A program made the translations under genes and the position numbers. The notes beneath the pieces are model-generated. The model made no database searches. It had not been told where the DNA came from and worked only from the letters and a program-made list of their open reading frames with translations. A stretch of DNA of 64,000 bases. Source: CAVPCZ01 sp963702445. Its GTDB lineage: Bacteria > Bacteroidota > Ignavibacteria > UBA10030 > UBA6906. Position 1 is the first letter of the stretch. The number at the start of each line of letters is the position of its first letter. This document shows, one piece after another, positions 10,428-17,912 of the stretch. The DNA lies in the NCBI GenBank assembly GCA_963702445.1, contig CAVPCZ010000016.1, positions 186,001 to 250,000 on the forward strand. The letters are read 5' to 3'.

Positions 10428-11304
10428 CTATCCTGAGCAACGCCCGGATCTACTTCTTGACGACGTCGGTTCCCGGATTTTGCCTGATACATCATCGTAT
10501 AATGTCTTACCACTAAACACACTAAGCGCAGGTCCCTCCAAGACTACATCGGTAATCTTGTCGTTGGAGATCTTGAAATTGACTGTCAGCGTGTCTCCAC
10601 TGAACGCGCGTACTCGGATTGGCGGCTTCATCCCGTGCTCGAGGCAGGCGATGATGGAAGATGCAACAGACCCTGTGCCACACGCAAGCGTCTCCGCTTC
10701 CACACCCCGCTCGTAGGTTCGCATGGCGATATTGCCGGATCCGGTCGCCTGGACGAAATTCACGTTGGTTCCAGCCGGAGCGAAACTCGCGTGCTCCCGC
10801 AACGCGCGTCCGACCTCGGCAACCGGCACCCCGGCCAGGTCGTTCGTGAACACCACAACGTGAGGAGAACCGGTATCCACCATGTGGCAAATCCATGGAC
10901 GGCCGCAGGAGTCAACGGGAACGCTCTTGTGAGGCACGACAGGATCCTTCATCCAGAGGCGCACGCCAGCCCCCCCCGAGGATCTCCGCCTTGTAGATGT
11001 GCCCGAGGGCCTCAAATCGCATCGTAGCCCCTGCAATGCCGCGAGCATGAGCGAACAATGCGGCACATCGCCCGCCGTTCCCGCACATTCCCCCAAAGCT
11101 TCCGTCGGCGTTGTAGTACAACATCGTGAAGTCGGCGCTAACGCTTTGTTCCAGAAGAAGAATTCCGTCGGCACCTATACCAAAATGCCGGTCGCAGAGC
11201 GCCCGGGCAAGACGATTCCTGTCGGCGGTCAGTCCCCCGCCCATATTGTCGATTGCGACAAAGTCGTTCCCTGCTCCGGTGAGCTTTGTGAAGGATACTT
11301 CCAT
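10428..11304 (-). CDS. dapF: diaminopimelate epimerase
   Basis: DapF interconverts LL- and meso-diaminopimelate for lysine and peptidoglycan synthesis. The start MEVSFTKLTGAGNDFVAIDN is typical. The two catalytic cysteines are seen in NADGSFGGMCGNGGRC and in ETLACGTGSVAS. Substrate-contact segments include GSPHVVVF and GTNVNFV. One frameshift lies in the run of eight C's at about 10972 (eight G's on the coding strand); seven restores the frame. The tail after LSVFSGKTL is longer than usual, so the true stop could be earlier. The gene starts 32 bp after the tmRNA terminator and has no clear promoter of its own, so read-through from ssrA is possible. Confidence 0.88.
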
Positions 11305-11335
11305 GATGGACCGCCTGTGTTGTTGGAGGAGGTAC

Positions 11336-11368
11336 AAAAAACGCTCTCGCGGCGACTCGCGAGAGCGT
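11336..11368 (-). terminator. rho-independent terminator of the tmRNA gene
   Basis: On the minus strand ACGCTCTCGCG, a six-base loop and CGCGAGAGCGT form a perfect 11-bp stem followed by a T run. It begins seven bases after the tmRNA 3' end, which fits a stand-alone RNA gene. Confidence 0.85.
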
Positions 11369-11374
11369 TCCATG

Positions 11375-11746
11375 TGGAGATGGCGGGAGTCGAACCCGCG
11401 TCCGAAGAGAAGACCATTCAAACCACTACATGCGTATTCTGTCTTTTGAGCTTCATTCTACCGTCTCCGACAGACAGGCGACTGATAGAACCACCCCGAG
11501 TGGATCCGCTTGTGGCGGATTTCGCCGGACATCCCCAGGGGCGCTGTCCGGCTATCCTGTCTAGAGTCGGCGCCTCTTCGGAATTCGGCAGGCAGCATTC
11601 CGGGAGACGGGTTGCTTAAACTAGTTAAGCAGCCAGTGCGTAGTTGTAGTCAGCACTTATTGTTTTCCGTGTTATTAACGTGCACCCCGGAGAGCACGGC
11701 ACGCAGTCTGAACCATCCTCGTCCCCGTCGAAGCCAGGTCATCCCC
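11375..11746 (-). ncRNA. ssrA: transfer-messenger RNA (tmRNA)
   Basis: tmRNA frees stalled ribosomes and tags the unfinished protein. The minus strand starts GGGGATGACCTGGCTTCGAC, the standard tmRNA 5' end, and finishes with the T-arm GGGTTCGACTCCCGCCATCTCC. The ends pair as a seven-bp acceptor stem, with A at the discriminator position and no encoded CCA. The tag frame lies at 11625-11654: GCT resume codon, then GAC TAC AAC TAC GCA CTG GCT GCT TAA, giving (A)DYNYALAA with the proteolysis signal ALAA. The total of 372 nt is normal for a one-piece tmRNA. Confidence 0.95.
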
Positions 11747-11752
11747 GTACTG

Positions 11753-11783
11753 CAAACATAAGGAATGCAATGGCAATATGCAA
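11753..11783 (-). promoter_or_regulatory. promoter of the tmRNA gene
   Basis: On the minus strand TTGCAT, then 17 bp, then TATGTT ends eight bases before the tmRNA 5' end. The same bases also read as the Bacteroidota-type -7 box TATGTTTG (TAnnTTTG) with a TTG about 20 bp upstream, so either sigma usage would fit. The position relative to the mature 5' end is the main support. Nothing else is evident in 11784-11948. Confidence 0.5.
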
Positions 11784-11948
11784 GTACTCCGCCTTCTCAC
11801 GAGATCACATTCTCCCGAGATCACACGCTTCCGGGACCATGCCGACTAAGACCATGCACTGCCGGGAACAACGGGTACGAGTGGCTCAAGAGGCTCCAGT
11901 GCTTCATGAGGCGCCAGCGGCACCCGTGCTCCGTCCCATGCTCTGGTG

Positions 11949-12776
11949 CTACCGGATGTAGGTTTTGGAGAGGAAGTCCCTCAGATACTCGAAAGCCTCC
12001 TGCGGTGTGTCCAGGAACTTGATGAGCCGCAGGTCTTTCTCGGTTACCACGCCCCGGGCTACCATATGGTCGAAATTCACTACTTTCCGCCAGTATTCGG
12101 AACCGTACATTACCACCGCAACCTTCTTCTTGATCTTTTTTGTCTGAAGGAGTGTCAGCATCTCCAGCAACTCGTCCAGTGTCCCGAATCCTCCGGGCAT
12201 GATGACGAGAGCCTTTGCCAGATAAGCGAACCAGAACTTCCGCATGAAGAAATAATGGAATTCGAATGCAAGCCCTTCGCTGATGTACGGGTTGGCGAAC
12301 TGCTCGAAAGGAAGGCTGATGTTCAACCCGAGGGATTTCCCTTTCGCAAGAAAAGCACCCCGGTTGGCAGCTTCCATGATCCCCGGGCCCCCTCCGGAGC
12401 ACACAACAAACCGGTTACTGTCGCTCAGATTCCGTGACCACTTCGTGAGAAGACGGGCAAGCTCAACGGTGTCTTCGTAGTAGCGGGACATCTCGACGCG
12501 AATTTCAGCTGCGCCGAGAGCCTGCCGCAATGCGCGATCCGGCCTGCTCTTCCTGCTTGCAGCCTTCTGCAAAGTCCGCAATTCGGCACGGGCCTCTTTG
12601 GCCGGAACAATCCTTGCCGAGCCAAAGAAGACGATTGTGTCCTTGATCTTCTGCTGCCGAAATCGTCTCTGGGGCTCGAGGAACTCCGAGAGCATCCTTA
12701 TGACCCGCGCATCCGGACTGTTCAGAAACTCCAGATCCTTGTAAGCTTTTGGTGGCTTGATAGGGCTGTATTTCAC
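11949..12776 (-). CDS. LOG family protein (TIGR00730 Rossmann fold)
   Basis: The 275-residue product belongs to the LOG (lonely guy) family. Characterised members hydrolyse nucleoside 5'-monophosphates to the base and ribose phosphate, as in cytokinin activation. It has the family signatures VVCSGGGPGIMEAANRGA and MPGGFGTLDELLEMLTLLQT, with an extended N-terminus as in the longer bacterial group. The start is GTG at 12776, preceded by AGGAG. It is the last gene of the long minus-strand operon, 15 bp after the AlkZ-related gene. The exact substrate is not visible from sequence. Confidence 0.82.
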   Translation of the reverse strand: MKYSPIKPPKAYKDLEFLNSPDARVIRMLSEFLEPQRRFRQQKIKDTIVFFGSARIVPAKEARAELRTLQKAASRKSRPDRALRQALGAAEIRVEMSRYYEDTVELARLLTKWSRNLSDSNRFVVCSGGGPGIMEAANRGAFLAKGKSLGLNISLPFEQFANPYISEGLAFEFHYFFMRKFWFAYLAKALVIMPGGFGTLDELLEMLTLLQTKKIKKKVAVVMYGSEYWRKVVNFDHMVARGVVTEKDLRLIKFLDTPQEAFEYLRDFLSKTYIR

Positions 12777-12791
12777 ATGAACTCCTATTAA

Positions 12792-13648
12792 CTAAGTGAT
12801 AAGAATATATTGCCGTTCGGGCATACCTTCAATCCGGGCATCAGGGGTAATGAGTCCCTTCCTCATAAGTTCGCCAAGCGATCGGAAGACGTCCTGCTTC
12901 TCCCAGCGGAACAGCCGGCGGATGGAGCCCACCGAGCCGATCAGCTGATTCCGGAAGTACCTTTCCAGAATCTCATGCCGGGCCGCATCGGCGCTGATCC
13001 GCCGGGCACGTCGCACCTGAAGGGCGTACAATTCAGTTACTGGAGCCCAGAGAAATGAAAACGAATGCCGTCCCCCGTGCGTCTTGGAGATGTACATGCC
13101 CGCCTGCAGTTCGGCCAGTGCAAGATCGAATGTCCCCTTGATTCGCCTCTCGGCCTGACCCGGAAAGGCGCCGCAGGCTGGCCGTGGATTGAGGTGAATG
13201 CCTGTTCAGATGCTCCATGATCGTGCGGGCCATCGGGCTCAGTTTTCCCCTGAGGGACTGCCGCACATACTCGTTCTTTTCACCGCTCCTCCCGCTGATT
13301 GCGAAGAAATGCGGAAGGTAGTCGAGCGATACCATTGTCGGACGATGAAGCAGGAGCTTCGCGTAGTATGCATCCGCCTGGCCGGGAAGGATCTCTCCAA
13401 TCTCCGATGGCAGCCCGGCCCGCGTTTCCGACCGCCTGTGCAGATGGCCGGGAGCAGCGAGTCCTGACCTGCGTGGCCTGGTAGAGCGAAGGTAAGTCGG
13501 CATCAGATGCCTGGAAGACGAAGCAGAACCCCACTTCCTTCACGAAGTTTGTCGCTTTCGTCCGCGTGGTTACCGCCAGCCGGGGTAGCCGGCGATGCAC
13601 ACGATCTCTCCAGCGCTCAACGGACTCGACGGAATGCACACCGCGCAT
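12792..13648 (-). CDS. winged-helix DNA-binding protein, AlkZ/YcaQ-related (frameshifted)
   Basis: Three reading frames join into one protein. An N-terminal part ends in NFVKEVGFCFVFQASDADLPSLYQA. The middle part contains AYYAKLLLHRPTMVSLDYLPHFFAISG and RGKLSPMARTIMEHL. The C-terminal part contains ELQAGMYISKTHGGRHSFSFLW and ends MPERQYILIT. The order and wording resemble AlkZ-related winged-helix proteins, relatives of the YcaQ/AlkZ interstrand-crosslink DNA glycosylases. I cannot point to a catalytic residue, so repair activity is only inferred. Frame breaks near 13500 and 13110 each fit one extra base. It follows ygfZ by three bases. Confidence 0.6.
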
Positions 13649-13651
13649 GCG

Positions 13652-14657
13652 CTACCCTTTCCCTTCCGCGGCGCTCTCGAGAGAGAGGCCGGAAACAATG
13701 TCGGCATTCACGTGTCCGCCCCGTGACGGGAGGAGCAGTGTCGTGCTCCGGGCCTCCGGGGAACGGCGGAGGACCGCAAGTGCCCGCCTTCTTCCGTCAA
13801 GAAACGCCAGCGGGGAGATGCTCGTGAGTGCTCCCACCGATTCCCCGGCAACGACCAGATCATCCCCCACCCTGGCCTCCGAGGTTGATCCCCGCAGGTC
13901 CAGGGAGACCAGTTCACGCTGAACCTTGCCGTAGGAATCCAGTCGCGCAATCACTTCCTGCCCCACATAGCACCCCTTTGTGAAACTCACCGCGCTTCGC
14001 AACCCCAGTTCCAGTGGATTGAACAGTTCAGTCAACTCATGACCGTAGGCGGGTACACCGGCGAGTACGCGAAGGGTTTCAATTTCATCAGCCCGATCGA
14101 GCAGCAGAAGTCTTCCCGAATCGGCCGCCGCAAGAAAATCGCTGACGCTTTCCCGCCGGATAAGGAATGCTCCCCCGGGTACCGTCCCGAAATCTTCCCT
14201 CCAGAAGCAGACGGAACCGAAAACCGGGTGGGAGACCTCAACGCACGAGGTGACCTCCGATACGACCAAGAAGTTGTTTCGCGATATCCAGGATCTGAGA
14301 TCCGACGACATAAATAACTGCGGTATCAGCGCTTATATCCGTCAGGGCAATGTCTTCTGTAATAGTGAACTTCTCCACCCATTCGATCACTTTTTGCCGG
14401 GCGTTTGCCGACACCAGCATCCGGGTCCCAGCCTCTGAAATCACCAGACGCATGAGATCCACGATCCTTCCCTTCTCCGTGGTGAGAATTGATCGCCGCA
14501 CTCTCGGCCTTGGGCCCGTGAGAAGGTCGTTCGTCGAAAGGCGGTGGAGAAGGTCAAGGCCATCGGCGCCGCGAACATCAAAACAGGCCAGGCCATGGTG
14601 TTCAAATGCCACAACGTGCTCCCGGGTTGCAGAGAGGATGTCTTCAACCGTTATCAT
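13652..14657 (-). CDS. ygfZ: folate-binding protein YgfZ (one frameshift)
   Basis: YgfZ is a GcvT-like folate-binding protein that supports repair or use of certain iron-sulfur enzymes. The N-terminal half reads FDVRGADGLDLLHRLSTNDLL and TTEKGRIVDLMRLV. The C-terminal half holds the diagnostic motif KGCYVGQEVIARLDSYGKVQ with the conserved Cys. The frame changes near 14270 and is restored by one base. Length (about 335 residues) is normal. The ATG at 14657 overlaps the stop of the upstream PQQ-repeat gene by four bases. Confidence 0.85.
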
Positions 14658-15727
14658 TCCAGAGACCAGGAAAGGAGGACCACGTCGCCGTCGAAGGTTG
14701 TGGCAAGCAGATGCCCCGGGTCCAGAGGTGTGATGGTATTCACGGGAACTGCGGATATGCGGTGTTGCCAGAGAAGGGATCCATCCTTGTCCCGCAGGGC
14801 GAAAATGGCGCCGTTCTTTGTGCCGTAGTAGACGATCCCGTCCCGTTCAACGGGCATGGCGGCATTGATGTCGTATCCGAACCCGAGATTTGCGGCCCAG
14901 ACCACGCGGCTTTCCGGTGACCGGGAATCGAGGGCCACCAGGCTATCGCGCATCAAGCGGACATAGACGTGCTCCCCGTTGGTTGAGATGCCAATGCTCT
15001 CGCGTACCTTGTGCGCTCCCGACCTCCAGAGAACATTGCCGGTTTCGAGATCGAAGGCGGTCATCATCCTGTCGGGAGCGACGACAAATGCCCTTCCGTG
15101 AGCCAGAACGGGCCAGCAGGCTGCCGGAGAGTATAGGCGGCCTGGACGCTCCCCTTTCCAGGTCCAGAGGACTTTTCCGGTTTGACGGGAGAGGGCGTAC
15201 AGATGCTCGTCCCAGGCTCCGAACAGCACGGCCCGGGCCGAGACGGCGGGCCGTGATTCCACGAAACCGCCCAGACTGTCAAATGTCCATTTGACCGATC
15301 CCGTGGCGGCATCGAGTGCGCGGAATTTCCCGTCGCTTCCCCCGACGAACACCGTGTTATCGCGGACAAGCGGTGCAGCCACGTTTGGTGCTCCGGTCCG
15401 GATACTCCAGATAAGCCTTCCGGTCTTCGCGTTGAGGGCGGCTACTGTGCTGTCAGCCGCCGTAAAGACCACCGTGCCGCCTGAAGCATAAGGTGCCGCG
15501 AATATTGCTCCTCCCGCCCTGAACGTCCACACCTCCCGGCCGTCTGCGAGGTGGAATCCATAAACCGTTCCGGATGCATCCGCTACGATGACCGTGCTGT
15601 CGCTGACAGCTCCGGGGGCGGTAATGGTGCTCCGCGTATTCCTTTTCCATGCCGGCTTCACCCGGGGATAGAGCAAATTGATGCCGAAATCCGGACGGGG
15701 ATATCCCCCGGCCTTCGGGGTAGTCAC
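14654..15727 (-). CDS. PQQ-type beta-propeller repeat protein (probably C-terminal part of a fusion)
   Basis: The 357 residues are a run of PQQ/BamB-like blades, each with an ALDAATGSVKWTF-like or ALRDKDGSLLWQH-like element. No PQQ-dependent dehydrogenase residues are apparent, so it is a folded propeller of unknown ligand. The nominal GTG start has no ribosome site, and the frame stays open upstream past it. In related bacteria a calcineurin-like domain and this propeller are often one polypeptide, with the same YPRPDFGINLLYPRVKP linker style. I therefore think this is the second half of the metallophosphoesterase gene upstream, separated by a frameshift near 15760. It overlaps ygfZ by four bases. 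Confidence 0.75.
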   Translation of the reverse strand: MTTPKAGGYPRPDFGINLLYPRVKPAWKRNTRSTITAPGAVSDSTVIVADASGTVYGFHLADGREVWTFRAGGAIFAAPYASGGTVVFTAADSTVAALNAKTGRLIWSIRTGAPNVAAPLVRDNTVFVGGSDGKFRALDAATGSVKWTFDSLGGFVESRPAVSARAVLFGAWDEHLYALSRQTGKVLWTWKGERPGRLYSPAACWPVLAHGRAFVVAPDRMMTAFDLETGNVLWRSGAHKVRESIGISTNGEHVYVRLMRDSLVALDSRSPESRVVWAANLGFGYDINAAMPVERDGIVYYGTKNGAIFALRDKDGSLLWQHRISAVPVNTITPLDPGHLLATTFDGDVVLLSWSLE

Positions 15728-15756
15728 GGGAGTCGCAAGAGTTGCAGTACCTGCTG

Positions 15757-16566
15757 CTAGGACCCGCCGCCGGTGCGGTTGTCCAGAGCCGCCCCCGCCG
15801 CAGGACCCGCCAGCAGTCCTGTGAACCAGCGATGCGCCTCGGGATCCCCTATCCGCATCTCATCGACCGCGATACTGTCATTTGAGATCCCGACGAGATT
15901 ATATCCTCCCGCACTCTCCTCCGCCCTGAGCAGCGAACGGCCCATCAGGCCCGGGATTCCCTCATAGGAATCGACCCTGTTCCGGTGCCCGTGTCCGGTG
16001 AGGACCATCCGGGTGTCAATTTCCTTCAGGCGGTCCAGGAGCGCATACCAGTTGCAGATTCCGGAATCAAGCGGGTAGTGGGAGACGACGATCAGAGGCA
16101 CACCGGCTTCGCGAACGCGGGCCAGGGCACTGTCCACCCACCGGAGATCTTCCGGGGCGAAGTGGCCGTCCGCCATTCGCAAACGCGGTCCCTGATGAAG
16201 CCCGAGGAAAGCATATCCGCCTTTAAAGAAGAGAAATCGCTCCGGTCCGAAAAGCCGGGGATATGCCGTCAACCCCGATTCCGACCATTTGGTGTCGTGA
16301 TTTCCCGGGATGATGTACAGCGGATGCCGGAGGGAATCGAGGATCGTGCGGGCGGTTCTCAGTTCGAGAGTTGAGCCCATCTCGGTGATGTCGCCGGAGA
16401 GAATAACGAAGTCGATGTCCTGCCGCGCATTCAGCTCGCCCACCGCGGCCGTGAGGTCGCCCGCACCGGTTTCGCTTCCGACGTGTGTGTCGGTGAGCCA
16501 CGCAAAATGCAGAGTTGCCGCCTGGAGCAACACGCCGAGAAGCGGAGCGAACAGGCAGGCATTCAT
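15757..16566 (-). CDS. calcineurin-like metallophosphoesterase (probably N-terminal part of a fusion)
   Basis: This exported phosphoesterase domain has all the metal motifs in order: WLTDTHVG (D-x-H), LSGDITE (GD), PGNHDTKW (GNHD), VVSHYPLD and LTGHGHRN (GHxH). The ATG at 16566 begins a hydrophobic signal peptide (FAPLLGVLLQAATLHFA). It starts five bases after the SpoIID gene. The frame ends at a TAG just before the PQQ propeller; a net +2 or -1 change would fuse them into a protein of about 640 residues, as seen in relatives. The natural substrate is unknown. Confidence 0.8.
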   Translation of the reverse strand: MNACLFAPLLGVLLQAATLHFAWLTDTHVGSETGAGDLTAAVGELNARQDIDFVILSGDITEMGSTLELRTARTILDSLRHPLYIIPGNHDTKWSESGLTAYPRLFGPERFLFFKGGYAFLGLHQGPRLRMADGHFAPEDLRWVDSALARVREAGVPLIVVSHYPLDSGICNWYALLDRLKEIDTRMVLTGHGHRNRVDSYEGIPGLMGRSLLRAEESAGGYNLVGISNDSIAVDEMRIGDPEAHRWFTGLLAGPAAGAALDNRTGGGS

Positions 16567-16570
16567 GCGG

Positions 16571-17908
16571 TCAGTACACTTTCCGGAGTTCCGCACCGCG
16601 GAAGTAATGCCGCACGATATCCTCCGCGGCGAATCCCCGGACGGCCATCACCGCGGCTCCGATCTGGCAGAGACCCACACCATGGCCCCAGCCGGCCCCG
16701 TACAGGGTGAATCTCAGCGGAACGCCGTCGTCACGCCGTTCCGTGCGGACAATGAACGCGGAAGAGTACAGATGGCTGGGGGAAAGCCACCGGCGGATCT
16801 CCAGATCCTTGCCGACCGTAAGCGTGCGTTGTGTCCCCACGATGCGCAGGCGGACAAGCCGGCCGGAAGGTCCGCGTTGCACGGGGACCAGATCCATCAA
16901 CGTCCCCACGTCAAGGCCGGCCTTTTCCCGAAGCAGTCCTTCGAGTTCTTCGCGCGTATACGACACGTGCCAGCGGTAGAAGTCGGTTGTCTCCTGGTCG
17001 AACGACGGGAGGATCTGCCGGAGGATGGCGGGATCCCTGGTATTGCAGTAGGCCTCGGGTGAAGAGAGCACCCACCGTTCCGCCTCCCCTTCCGAGCGGA
17101 TGGGCGGATGTTGCACGGTCGCGTCCGCGATGGACCGGAGATACGGAATGTCTGTCTCTTCCCAGGAATTGGGAAAGTTGTCCGTCAATCCGCCGCACGC
17201 CTTATAGTACCGCGCGTCGCAAACGGCGTTGTCATGAACAAGAAAAACACCACGCGTCGATGCGATCGCATCCCGGGCGGCGGACGAAATGATCTTGGTG
17301 ATTCCCTGGTAGCGCTGACAGTGATCATCGGCGCAGACGTCGAATATGTCGTGGTCTTCGCGGGAGTACCAGCGGATGACATCGGTGGTCCCGGAAGTGA
17401 TGGGTTCAACCGGCTGCCGGGGGGCATGGACGAGGCGCCCCCGTTCGAGCATGGCGACGAGCCAGCTCCGCGATGTGATCGCGTGCGCGCGCAGGAGCTC
17501 GGCCGGGGCCGAGGCGCTCATTTCCGATGATATGACGCTCGTAAGGTATTCCTCCAGCGGCACGGCATTGATTGCACTGAGGCCTTTCCCGGGGCGGAGC
17601 ACGATGCGCAGGCCTCCGCGGAATCGCTGCTGTTCCTTCCGCTCCCAGTGAAATTTGACGCCGATGGTGACGTCATCGAGAAGAAACGAAGCATCGGGAG
17701 AAACGGGTGAAAGCGTCACATCCGGAAGACCGGCAACAGTTTCCCCCGAGGAAAACGTGATGTGCAGGGTGTTGTCCCCGGCCGTACAGGTGAACGGGCC
17801 GTCCACCCGTTTGCCGCCATTCACAGAGAAGGCGCCGTCCAGGTGTCCGCGGAGATTCCCGTACCCTTCGAGAATCCCGACCGATAGCGTAGGCTCGCGG
17901 GTCAGCAT
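16571..17908 (-). CDS. SpoIID/LytB domain protein
   Basis: SpoIID is a lytic transglycosylase that cuts peptidoglycan strands; in non-sporulating bacteria such proteins are thought to act in wall remodelling. Family segments are VPLEEYLTSVISSEMSASAP with the likely catalytic Glu, LRAHAITSRSWLV, YYKACGGLTDN and the C-terminal GAGWGHGVGLCQIGA. The 445-residue chain has no visible signal peptide from this start, so either export is by another route or the start lies elsewhere. It sits four bases after the REC/PAS gene and five before the metallophosphoesterase. Clean reading frame. Confidence 0.87.
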   Translation of the reverse strand: MLTREPTLSVGILEGYGNLRGHLDGAFSVNGGKRVDGPFTCTAGDNTLHITFSSGETVAGLPDVTLSPVSPDASFLLDDVTIGVKFHWERKEQQRFRGGLRIVLRPGKGLSAINAVPLEEYLTSVISSEMSASAPAELLRAHAITSRSWLVAMLERGRLVHAPRQPVEPITSGTTDVIRWYSREDHDIFDVCADDHCQRYQGITKIISSAARDAIASTRGVFLVHDNAVCDARYYKACGGLTDNFPNSWEETDIPYLRSIADATVQHPPIRSEGEAERWVLSSPEAYCNTRDPAILRQILPSFDQETTDFYRWHVSYTREELEGLLREKAGLDVGTLMDLVPVQRGPSGRLVRLRIVGTQRTLTVGKDLEIRRWLSPSHLYSSAFIVRTERRDDGVPLRFTLYGAGWGHGVGLCQIGAAVMAVRGFAAEDIVRHYFRGAELRKVY

Positions 17909-17912
17909 GGCT

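Noticed and set aside
11229..11421. Open frame starting MNGLLFGRGFDSRHLH upstream of dapF
   Set aside because: It is the 3' part of the tmRNA read as protein, joined through the terminator to dapF; the real dapF start is the ATG at 11304.
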